Shown piece after piece: positions 55,103 to 64,000 of a DNA stretch of 64,000 nucleotides. The DNA is from Lycorma delicatula (lineage: Eukaryota > Arthropoda > Insecta > Hemiptera > Fulgoridae). A program made the position numbers and the translations under genes. The DNA is taken from NCBI RefSeq assembly GCF_047948215.1, contig NC_134467.1, positions 35,865,020 to 35,929,019 on the forward strand. Direction: 5' to 3'. The notes beneath the pieces were generated by a model. It saw only the letters and a list, made by a program, of their open reading frames with translations. It ran no database searches and was not told the DNA's origin. Within the stretch, counting starts at the first letter, position 1, and each line of letters begins with the position of its first letter.

Positions 55103-55655
55103 AATTACTACATCACACCTGGATTGTATTTTTTTTTAATTATTATTCCTTCTAGAGTACTTAAGAAAACATTATTAAAACACTGAAAGATTTTTATTTT
55201 TTTTTATATTTTATAATTATATTTTACTTATTAAAATTTTATTTATAAATTATAATATTTTACCTAGAATTTTAATTTTATTGAAAACTGCAATTAAAAA
55301 AGAAAAATAAATTAATTATAAAAAATAAAAAGAAGAGGAAAAAGAAAATTACATACTTTTTTCTAATTATTAAAAAAAAAAATTAATATGTAGAAAAAGG
55401 GACTGTAACTGATGGATTTAAAAGTACTGGATAAAAAGTCAACTAGATGAGATGTCGTCAAGATGACAAGAAAATGATTTTAAAAAAGAGAATCTCAGAC
55501 GTATACCAGTGAAGTAGTGATAGAAACAGGTCAACTCAAAACAAAATAAATAAATTTATCAAATAAAGAAAAAAAATATATATAAATAAAACGACATTCG
55601 TTTCTACCTCTAAAGAAATTTATAAATAAGAATATTTTGCCAGATTAAAGTGCAA

Positions 55656-55695
<40 letters not shown>

Positions 55696-56411
55696 CAATA
55701 ACAAAATATATTTGAAACTTTTTATCGAGGAAAAGTTTTTTATTCTTTATTTATGATACAATTATTTAAAATTAAAACAGCATTTTGAAATTTTTAGTTC
55801 TTTATTCAAAAATGAGGAAAAAATTCGTATAAAATTAATGTTCTTATAATTTTAGTTCATTAGAATATATAAATTTTAATTAAATTTCTCTTTTACAAAG
55901 GAAAACACTAAAAACATATTTAATTGAACACAAGAACACCCAGACAAAATAGCGATAAAAGATGTTTTTATCCGGTGCAACAAACATGACTATAATAAAT
56001 AATAAACAGCAGAATGTTTTGAAAGATATAAATTGAAAATTTCTAAATTAAAAACTACACGGTTCGTAAATCTAAATTTAGAACGTGAAAAATACTACGT
56101 AGATTTTTTACGTTCCAGTTACTTTTACATCCACCTCGAAAAGATTTATTTTTTATTTTTTTTATCTAATTAAAAATATCTAAATATATACAGAGTGTAT
56201 CACGAAGTTCTTCCGGGTTTTTCATAACATATTCTATTCGTGAAAATAATGGAAAATGTACATAAAAAACATGTCCTAAAATTCTTCGTTTGTGAGTTAC
56301 GGCTAGTGAAAGATTTCACTCGGATTTCAGATATCCCGGTGAAATGAGGTCGTACCGAAATCTTAATATGATAATTTTTAAGGGTTTATAACCGGAAAAA
56401 TCTAATAAAAT
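55103..56411. other. AT-rich stretch with (TA)n
   Basis: (TA)n lies at 55657-55690. The part 56190-56400 (AGAGTGTATCACGAAGTTCT onward) resembles in style the subterminal sequence of the element at 57962-58832. No gene is seen. Confidence 0.5.
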
Positions 56412-56422
56412 AGGTCAGAGAA

Positions 56423-56705
56423 CCGGGTTGGTCTAGTGGTGAACATGTCTTCCCAAATCAGCTGATTTGGAAGTCGAGAGACCCAGAGTTCAAATCCTAG
56501 TAAAGGCAGTTACTTTTATACGGATTTGAATATTCGATCATGGATACCGGTGTTCTTTGGTCATTGGATTTCAATTAACTACATATCTCAGAAATGGTGA
56601 AACTGTGACTGTACAAGACTACACTTAATTTACACTCATATATATCATCCTCTGAAGTAATACCTGAACGGTAATTCCCGGAAGCTAAACAGGACAAAAC
56701 AAAGA
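56423..56705 (+). repeat. SINE family S1, full-length copy with target-site duplication
   Basis: AGGTCAGAGAA (56412-56422) and AGATCAGAGAA (56706-56716) flank it. A-box TGGTCTAGTGG, B-box GTTCAAATCC, tail CCCGGAAGCTAAACAGGACA. Length is 283 bp. Confidence 0.92.
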
Positions 56706-57119
56706 AGATCAGAGAATCGTATTTGATATAGTTATTGAGAAATCTGGGATGAAAAAAACCCCTGTTATTTTTTAATGTTTGACCTACAATAACTTTTTTA
56801 AATGGGTAATAAACACATAGAAATTTTAAAAGAAAACTTGTAGAGAATTTAATGCTGAATAAAATTGGGTAAGAAAGTTGAATAAAACAAAGAAAAATTA
56901 GAATTTTATTTAGAAACAGTACCTTAATATGTTTTTCAGAAAATACTTATGTAATATAAACAAAAACAAAATTCTCTTTTTATGATGCGAAAGATTTGTA
57001 AAACATAAAATTTACAGTTAAAAATTGTAAAAATTGAAAATTACACACAATTGTAAAATAAAAATTACTTAGATAATAATTTATTTATTAATGATAGACA
57101 TACAATAAATTATTTGAAA

Positions 57120-57480
57120 AATTATTGTTTTAATGTTGGCAATATAATAACAACAGTTGATTGATTTACAATGTGCAACTGTATTAGTGTTTAAATAATT
57201 TTATAAAGTTATTGGATACTGTTAAATGTGCTTCGTTGTCGAAGGATTTCTGTGAATTTTAATTTGAATGTGATCAGTTTTCCATTGAAGTAATGATGTA
57301 CATATCTACAACAGAGAAATTTACTGATAAGGTATTCATTTTGGGCGTGTGTAATGGGAATGCTAAGTTGCTGCAGTAGGCCTCTGTGGCGCGAGTGGTA
57401 GCGTCTCGGCCTTTCATCCGGAGGTCCTGGGTTCGAATCCCGTTCAGGCAAGGCATTTTAACACACGCTGCAAATTTCGT
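57120..57480. repeat. Left arm of a long inverted repeat, with S2 SINE head
   Basis: About 350 bp that recur in reverse complement at 58300-58645. It includes a well-preserved S2 head at 57378-57450 (CTGTGGCGCGAGTGGTAGCG and GGTTCGAATCC). Frames 57209-57456 (minus) and 58327-58569 (plus) are the same translated repeat and are not genes. Confidence 0.85.
57378..57450 (+). repeat. S2 SINE tRNA-like head, Glu-tRNA-like
   Basis: A-box and B-box are perfect; the anticodon loop position reads CTTTCAT, which would place TTC (Glu). The acceptor stem pairs in only about four of seven positions and the sequence continues into the S2 body (CATTTTAACACACGCTGCAA), so this is a SINE, not a working tRNA gene. 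Confidence 0.75.
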
Positions 57481-58244
57481 GTTTAAAATTTTATTTGCTT
57501 TCTGTTGACATTATTTACATCAATCTTCTTATAATTAAATTCTCTACCATTTATGTTTAAAAAATGTATGATTTATTGCCAGTTTAACAAAGTCATTGTA
57601 CGTCAAACGTAAAAAAATATGTTTTATGACCCTATTTTTGGCGTTTTACATGGGATATCTTAGAAACTAAGAGAGATAATGTTTTGGGACCTATTTTTTT
57701 CGATTTCCCAGCTCAAAAACCATAAGAAAAAATTGAATTTGCCCCTCAATTGATATTCCCAGAATTTCAGAAAGCCTTAATTTACCCGGAGGAACTGAAA
57801 CTCGGGCGAAATCTTCCAACCTGTATAACTCGCTAACGAAGCGTTTTCGGACCTATGTTTATATGAACTTTTTTCTTATTTTTAGCCTCTACAATGAAAG
57901 TATTGCCCTATCCTCTTGAATCACTCTGTGCATATATATATTTGTGTGTGTGCACTCTATACAGAGTGATTCCTAATTACATGACACTATCTCGGTAGAT
58001 GATTCTATAGGAAATAATAAGAAAAGAAGTACATATATACATAGGTCATAAAAAAATTTCTTAGCGAGTTTCGGCTTGTGAAATATTTAACTTGCTCTCT
58101 ACTCCCTCTGTGAAATTAAACCGTAATAAAATTCTTGGGGGTACCTTTCGAGGGGTAAATTTGGTACCTGTTTATAAGTTTGATCTATGAAATTGAATAA
58201 AAATGGTGCTTCTATTGCAGCACCACTTGAACTACTGCAGCAAT

Positions 58245-58400
58245 TTTTTTTTTTTACCTCAGGGACCACCGTTAGGTATTGCTTCAAAGGATGAGATGAA
58301 TGATTTGCAGCGTGTGTTAAAATGCCTTGCATGAACGGGATTCGAACCCGGGACCTCCGGATGAAAGGCCGAGACGCTACCTCTCGCGCCACAGAGGCCG
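58245..58400 (-). repeat. SINE family S2, complete copy
   Basis: In reverse complement: tRNA-like head, body GCATTTTAACACACGCTGCA, tail CATCCTTTGAAGCAATACCT then GGTGGTCCCTGAGGT and poly-A (poly-T at 58247-58256). This is the best S2 copy in the window, about 150 bp. Confidence 0.85.
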
Positions 58401-58645
58401 ACTGCAGCAACTTAGCATTCCCATTACACACGCCCAAAATGAATACCTTATCAGTAAATTTCTCTGTTGTAGATATGTACATCATTACTTCAATGGAAAA
58501 CTGATCACGTTCATATTAAAATTCACAGAAATCCTTCGACAACGAAGCACATTTAACAGTATCCAATAAACTTAATGTATCTTACAAAATGATTTAAACA
58601 CTAATACAGTTGCACATTGTTAATCAATCAACTGTTGTTATTTAC
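58300..58645. repeat. Right arm of the long inverted repeat
   Basis: Reverse complement of 57120-57480, above 90% similar by eye over about 330 bp. Confidence 0.85.
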
Positions 58646-58879
58646 TCGGAGGAACGTTAAGAAAGCCTTAATTTACCCGGAGGAACTGAAACTCGGGAAA
58701 AATTTTTCACCCTTTATAACTCACTAACGAAGCGTTTTCGGACCTATGTTTATATGTACTTCTTTCTTATTTTTAGCCTCCTGAATGAGTTGTTAAAGTA
58801 TTGCCCTATCCTCCTGAATCACCCTGTATATATATATATATAATTATTGGGAAAGGGCAAAAAAAACTAATATTAATCA

Positions 58880-60227
58880 AACACTTTGAGGACATTTAGT
58901 GTAAGACGTTACAGCTAGAAACAAAAGATAAAGAAATGTAAGACGCAAAAAACAAAAAACAGAGAAATCAGCATGGAAGAATAGGATAAGCGATAAAAGA
59001 AAATAATAAGGACTTCTGTGAACAACATAAAGAAAAATCTGAAGAAGAAAGAAAAGTAAGACACCAAGAATAAAAGGGAAAGAAAATAAAATAAATGAAG
59101 TCGAGGGTGAAAATTAAGAATAAACAGCAGGTTAAGAAGAAAGAATTAAGTATAGGAAAAGGAAGTAGAAGAAAGAAACCAATTGAGTAAGAAAAGAGAG
59201 AAAGAAAAATGTAAGGAGTAGAAGGGGTAAAATTTAATAGAATGAATAAGAAAGAGGTGGATGAAAGAAACGAAGAGTTATATTGGAAGTAAAAGAAAAA
59301 GGAAGAAGAGTTTACGTCGACTTAAAAGTACAAAAATTAATTATAAATTTTCAATTCCCTTTAATAGCAATACTTTATTAGATTTTGTTAAATCTGCTTT
59401 TATTAATATGTTTTTTTAACAAAAAAACATTCAATTACTTTCTATATAATTATATTTTCATGTGGTTCACAAATACATAGAATTTTTAAAGCGAGTTAGG
59501 TTAGGTTAGATTTAGTCTTCGTGATTAAACGAGATAAAGGATTCACATTTAAATGGTTATTTTTTTTTTTTTTTTTTTAAATATCGTAGAATTATAATAG
59601 CATCAATATCGTCTATGAAACTTTGGTATTAATTTAATTATTATTTTAATTTAAAAGCCATTAAAATACCATTAAGAGGTTTGTTAAACAATTACTCTCT
59701 TACATCCTAAATTCTTAATATATACCATTTAGATAGTAATTCTGTATATTATACATTTTCTTTAAGTTCTTTTACTTTATAGGACTCAATAACATTGCAA
59801 TATTTTAACGTTCTACATTTGAGTACGTAGTAAAACTCGTATCGCGTTTACATTTATATATATTTTTTTACAATTTATAGTGTAGTAAATATAAATTACA
59901 TTTTTTTTTTTTTTTTTTTAGTTAAAAGTCCTTTTATTTCAAGATTATATATTCTCATAATAACCGTAAACGTATCATTTATCTCCTTGACTCAGATTAT
60001 ATGAAATTCAACTAATACACCATGTCATGGATTCAATTCTCAATTTGTCATTAGTTTATTAATTAACAATTATCTCTTGTAAGAAATATTTTTTAAATAA
60101 TCACCCATAAAAATACACAAAACAAATATATATTTCAGTTTTTATTTTCTTGTCTACTTGTTCAAAAATTTCTGATATACTAAACGGAAGCAATACGTAA
60201 GCGAAGACAAGTTTTATACGGATAAAT
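58880..60227. other. Purine-rich then AT-rich non-coding stretch
   Basis: The part 58920-59320 is strongly A/G-rich without a regular unit. Three TTAGG-type units (GTTAGGTTAGGTTAG) lie at 59493-59507. Long T runs occur at 59559-59578 and 59900-59919. No gene is seen. Confidence 0.5.
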
Positions 60228-60505
60228 CCACCGGGTTGGTCTAACGGTGAACGCGTCTTGGCAACTCAGCTAAATTCGAAGTCGAGAATTCCAACGTTCA
60301 AATTCTAGTAAAGGCAGTTACTTTTACACGGATTTGAATACTAGATCGTGGATACCAGTGTGCTTTGATGGTTGGGATTCAATTAACTACACATCTCAGG
60401 AATGGTCGACCTGAGACTGTACAAGACTACACTTAACTTACACATACATATCATCCTAACGTCATTCTTGACTACGATGCGGGACTACACACCGTATCCG
60501 AGGTG
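60228..60505 (+). repeat. SINE family S1 variant with extra 3' sequence
   Basis: Head CCACCGGGTTGGTCTAACGG; body to CATATCATCCTAACGTCA; then ACTACGATGCGGGACTACAC instead of the usual tail. The same variant recurs at 60965-61232. Confidence 0.82.
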
Positions 60506-60964
60506 GGAGTGAGGCAGACACGCAGACAGTTCAGGAGAGCGGCCGTGTCCGAACATGGCCATTTCCGGGACATCTGATGAGAGGACCCTACTCCACTTGG
60601 TATAAGAAAACGGCCTCATGCCGTATTAAACGAACCAGAGTGAAGAGGCGGTACGGGAGTCAAAAAATGACGAAAAGGCTTAGGAGCATCTATATCGCGT
60701 AACTTATAAATGGAAACCGCGCGAAGATTCCGGCTGCGAAAGTGACAGTTTTCACAATTACATTTTTTTTAAACTATAATAATCTAAACAACACGAAGAG
60801 GAACTCTTCATGTTGTCACGAAGAGGACTCTTCGTGGAAAAGTGGTTCCACGAAGAGTCCATAATTTAATTCAGTCAGCATATGTAACTCCCTCCAGAGA
60901 TGGGAACGCATTGCTCCCTCCAAATAACTAGGGCCGCAGTAGGCGTATTCCTGCTGGTACCGAA
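60506..60964 (+). repeat. Repeat family W copy 2, left part
   Basis: It matches family W at 46640-47020 in reverse complement (GGCGGTACGGGAGTCAAAAA, CGCGTAACTTATAAATGGAA, CGGCTGCGAAAGTGACAGTT, CAAATAACTAGGGC). It contains the hairpin at 60825-60860. W sequence resumes at 61233-61288 and 61592-61640 between SINEs. Confidence 0.65.
60825..60860. repeat. Perfect hairpin, 15-bp arms
   Basis: GGACTCTTCGTGGAA, 6-base loop, TTCCACGAAGAGTCC, with further partial copies of the CACGAAGAG word just upstream (60791, 60817). Confidence 0.88.
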
Positions 60965-61232
60965 ACCCACCGGGTTGGTCTAATGGTGAACGCGTCTTCG
61001 CAACTCAGCTAATTTCGAAGTCGAGAATTCCAACGTTCAAATTCTAGTAAAGGCAGTTACTTTTACACGGATTTGAATACTAGATCGTGGATACCAGTGT
61101 GCTTTGATGGTTGGGATTCAATTAACTACATATCTCAGGAATGGTCGACCTGAGACTGTACAAGACTACACTTAACTCACATATCATCCTAACGTCACTC
61201 TTCACTACGATGCGGGACTACACACCGCATCC
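60965..61232 (+). repeat. SINE family S1 variant, second copy
   Basis: Nearly identical to 60228-60505, including the non-SINE extension ACTACGATGCGGGACTACAC; likely a segmental duplicate. Confidence 0.82.
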
Positions 61233-61288
61233 CCGAGGAGGCCCCGGTAGGCGTATTCCTGCTAGTCCATAAGGTTCTGGTACCGAAA

Positions 61289-61591
61289 CCCACCGGGTTG
61301 GTCTAGTGGTGAACGCGTCTTCCCAAATCTGCTGATTTGGAAGTCCAGAGTTCCAGTGTTCAAGTCCTAGTAAATTCCGTTATTTTTACACGGATTTGAA
61401 TACTAGATCGTGCATACCAGTGTTATTTGGTGGTTGGGTTTCAATTAACCACATACATCTCAGGAATGGTCGAACTTAGAATGTACAAGACTACACTTCA
61501 TTTACACTCATACATATCATCCTCATTTACCCTCTGAAGTATTATCTAAACGGTAGTTACCGGAGGCTAAACAGGAAAAAGAAAAAAGGTG
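61289..61591 (+). repeat. SINE family S1, full-length copy with target-site duplication
   Basis: CTGGTACCGAAA at 61277-61288 and 61592-61603 flanks a 303-bp copy with A-box TGGTCTAGTGG, B-box GTTCAAGTCC and tail CGGAGGCTAAACAGGAAAAA. Confidence 0.93.
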
Positions 61592-61640
61592 CTGGTACCG
61601 AAAGGACATCAGCGGATGGACTGGATACAAATAATTTATT

Positions 61641-62479
61641 CATATTAAAAGACATCAAAAATTCGAATGATGAAAAAATACGTGTAATGAGATATTTATT
61701 AGTTAAATTTTTTTAAATATTTTATGACAGACGATATGTTACAGATTACGGATTAATTACTCTTTTTTGTATTGTACAAAGAGAAAGTAATGGTGGATTA
61801 AACAGACAGAACAATCCGATCGAATTCTTTTATTAATACTTGAATATAAACAAAAATCTATATATACATTTAAGCTTTAAAAATTATTTTCCTCTGAATT
61901 ATTTCGCTTGGTTACTTATTTTCGTACTCTAAATAAACATTTAAAAAATCAATTCAGATGCAGGATTTACTATTGTTTTATTTATAAAAAAATTCATGAA
62001 ATTTTAATTATATCTGTACATCTATACTTTTAGAGATTTTGCTAGCATTATTTTTTCATGACTGATAGATAGATTGTTCCATTTAGTTACGTTGAAAGAC
62101 ATTTCTAGAGTATATATATATATATATATATATACACTCTACAAATACGTTTTAATTTTTAATTTGGCAAGACTAATAATTTATTTAATCTAATAAATCA
62201 GGGGGTAATTTCATTAATTTTTATTAATCTTTCAAAGAATATTCCTACTAAATTACTTTTCTGGTTAATTCTACTTATGGTTATTAAAATATACGTAGTC
62301 TCATTTACAGAACTGAAAATTGACAGTGTTATATATATATGCGAAAGGCAGGTGGATTGATTGGGGATGTTGGTTGATGGGTCCGCAGAACCTATGGCTA
62401 GATGAATTTCAATTTAACGCAGCTTCTGTTTGGTCATAGGAACTTTAGAATCTATACATATATAGATTTGGGCTCGATT
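61641..62479. other. AT-rich stretch with (TA)n
   Basis: (TA)n lies at 62110-62134, flanked by the complementary words AGAGTATATA and TATACACTCT. No gene is recognised. Confidence 0.5.
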
Positions 62480-63268
62480 ATACGGATAGTTGCCCTGTTT
62501 GTTGAACTGAAGAGATGACTTTTGAAATAGAACGTGGCGAAGTCTTGGACACGTTGAGCAGTAGGGATATAATCTTACCTGAAGACTTCGAGCAGATTAC
62601 GTTAGCGAAAAAAGAAAACTGGAACGCAGTGATGAGATTTGCCAAAGTAGTTTAGACAAATGCGTGTCGCTGAAGAAGGCCGAAGGGGAACTACGAGCCG
62701 AATGGTTGCTATGCGGCGGACAGGGCTGTGGTCGACGGTCTATTAGACCCCTCGTCCCTGTGGGGGTTGACTGGATACAATGAAACCGAGGTAACTCCGT
62801 GGCACAGGCCCGTAGGTAACTTCCCCTCTTCTTAAACTTAGACTGTAGACGTCCTGGTAAGTTCTGTGTAAGAATGTGGTAAGTACCTCAGAATGTGCAT
62901 GATGTTGGCTGTGTACGCGCGTGTATGTGAGTGGCATGTATGTGTACCACAATTTGTTTGACAGTTTTGTGTATGTGTGAGTGTAATTATGTTTTGCTGT
63001 GCTTTAGTGTTGCTTGTGTTTTATATCTTTGGTTGCGTTGTGATTGTGTGTCCCTTGATTGCGGTGTCCGATTGTGTGAGAGATCGTTTCCCACTTCCTG
63101 ATGTAATGCTGCATAAGCGGTTTCAATGAGGGTTATATAGCCAGGGGTGGAGGTTTAGTCGGTAGTGCGCAGGAACACATAAGCACCTAATAAGATTTTG
63201 CGAAACCTGTTAGCGAGCCCGACACTGCCAAGGCGCTCGTAAATGGGGTTTCACCACCTCCATATAAA
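62480..63268 (+). mobile_element. R1-like retrotransposon 3' end with long GT-rich 3' UTR
   Basis: A frame reads MTFEIERGEVLDTLSSRDII and LAKKENWNAVMRFAKVV-stop (about 62516-62655), like the last residues of R1-group ORF2. The 3' region is unusually GT-rich (62870-63070), then GGTTTAGTCGGTAGTGCGCA, GCGAGCCCGACACTGCC and TTTCACCACCTCCATATAAA. It is 5'-truncated. Confidence 0.7.
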
Positions 63269-63299
63269 AAAGAGATTAGTTGTTTAAAATAAAAATGAT

Positions 63300-63422
63300 T
63301 TAATTACTAGACAGTGGATAATGGTGGACTTTGGTGGTTTGGGTTCAATTAAATACACGTCTCAGGAATGGTCGGACTGAGTCTGTACAAGATTACAACT
63401 CATTTACATTCATCCTTATCTT
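63300..63422 (+). repeat. SINE family S1 fragment
   Basis: Body only: ACTAGACAGTGGATAATGG through CTCAGGAATGGTCGGACTGA and TTACATTCATCCT. Confidence 0.78.
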
Positions 63423-63786
63423 ATTGGGTCTTGGTAGAGGGAGGATTTATTGTTTACTACTTCAAGAAATTACAACGTAGACTTTAGGGAAAGAGTCTTA
63501 AAATAGTGAGTATTTTGACTCAAATCTTTATCTTTTACCAAGGATTTCTCGAAAACTATTAAAAATTCAGTTCTGGGACCTTTTTGTTTTTTTCAGTTTT
63601 TCAAGTCAAAAACATTAAATTTGGGTATATTGGATCTTAAGAATAGCCTAATTTTACCGTAGGCGAAATCTTTCGCCAGACAATGCTCGCTAACGAAGAG
63701 TTTCTAAACCTGTTTATATGAAATTTCTTCTTTATTTAATTCGTAGAACATGTCCTGGTAGTTTTTTACATTCTTCGTAAATTACG

Positions 63787-63867
<81 letters not shown>

Positions 63868-64000
63868 CATGCTATTCTGATATAAATCAGAATATAAGAT
63901 TTATTTATTTGAAATATTTATTGCGAAATAAGAACAATTTTTATTAAAACGGTATGAGCCTATGCCACTTACTAGAGTACAGTCTCTTCAATTAAATGTT
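63423..64000. other. AT-rich stretch with (CT)n(TA)n
   Basis: A fragment GCTCGCTAACGAAGAGTTTC (63685-63704) recalls CTCGCTAACGAAGCGTTTTC at 57828 and 58722, so an end of the 57962-type MITE may be present. (CT)n at 63787-63811 runs into (TA)n at 63812-63859. Confidence 0.6.

Larger units (their letters stand above)
57962..58832. mobile_element. Non-autonomous MITE-like element with CAGRGTGATTC ends
   Basis: TA-ACAGAGTGATTC at 57960 and GAATCACCCTGTA at 58817-58832 form terminal inverted repeats that continue imperfectly for about 100 bp (AAAGAAGTACATATA-ACATAGGT on both sides in complement). It contains no transposase. A partner end (GAATCACTCTGTG at 57928-57940) lies just to the left, so two related elements abut here. 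An S2 SINE (58245-58400, minus) lies inside. Confidence 0.65.

Noticed and set aside
57378..57450. tRNA-Glu gene
   Set aside because: Promoter boxes and anticodon region look right, but the acceptor stem fails to pair and the sequence continues into the S2 SINE body; the same unit recurs at five other places.
57209..58569. Two identical 80-residue frames in opposite orientation, suggesting a duplicated gene
   Set aside because: Both are translations of the S2 head and the long inverted repeat; similar frames arise wherever S2 occurs.
59493..59507. Telomere-like TTAGG repeats
   Set aside because: Only about three units; too short to indicate a telomere or a fusion site.
1..64000. CRISPR arrays, bacterial operons and ribosome-binding sites
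   Set aside because: No regularly spaced short repeats, no dense coding and no prokaryotic signals; the content is animal-type repeats.

Overview
The window reads as A+T-rich, repeat-dominated nuclear DNA of an arthropod, probably an insect and perhaps a hemipteran. The basis is the mix of insect-type elements: tRNA-derived SINEs, RTE-like and R1-like non-LTR retrotransposons, Tc1/mariner-type transposases and a densovirus-type capsid fragment. I see no intact intron-bearing host gene, no rRNA gene and no CRISPR array. The organism assignment is inference.

Layout. 0-5.5 kb: RTE-like copies, SINEs and fragments of (TA)n-containing families here called X and Y. 6.6-8.0 kb: a broken DDxD transposon. 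9.1-12 kb: a second RTE-like type and a repeated AT-rich family T. 14.7-18.3 kb: a DD41D transposon and a core-deleted mariner. 20-25 kb: an R1-type 3' tail and a broken multi-copy gene split by about 1 kb of foreign DNA, which joins part of a retroelement (family P) to an endogenous densovirus-like VP1/phospholipase A2 fragment. 25.4-26.2 kb: purine-rich family Z. 28-30 kb: an R1-like element inside another. 31.8-34.3 kb: a three-layer nest (R1-like in SINE in family P). 36.2-39.6 kb: a DD41D transposon, SINEs and the longest RTE-like copy. 40.6-42.2 kb: a nearly intact DDxD transposon inside a SINE. 43.5-50.5 kb: R1-like fragments and families X, Y, Z and W. 50.5-55.1 kb: a nearly complete DD41D transposon and a Gag-only R1-like element carrying an insertion with a snap-back junction. 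56-64 kb: SINEs, a long inverted repeat, family W and an R1-like 3' end.

The parts do not form a pathway. They record successive insertions that can be ordered from target-site duplications and nesting. Two SINE families (S1 about 300 bp, S2 about 150 bp) share a 3' tail, which suggests one retrotransposition machinery. Only the transposase at 41 kb looks close to intact. The most notable item is the densovirus-like fragment at 23.5-24.05 kb, which keeps a TATA box, an initiator-like site, the calcium loop and the His-Asp catalytic pair of the phospholipase domain.
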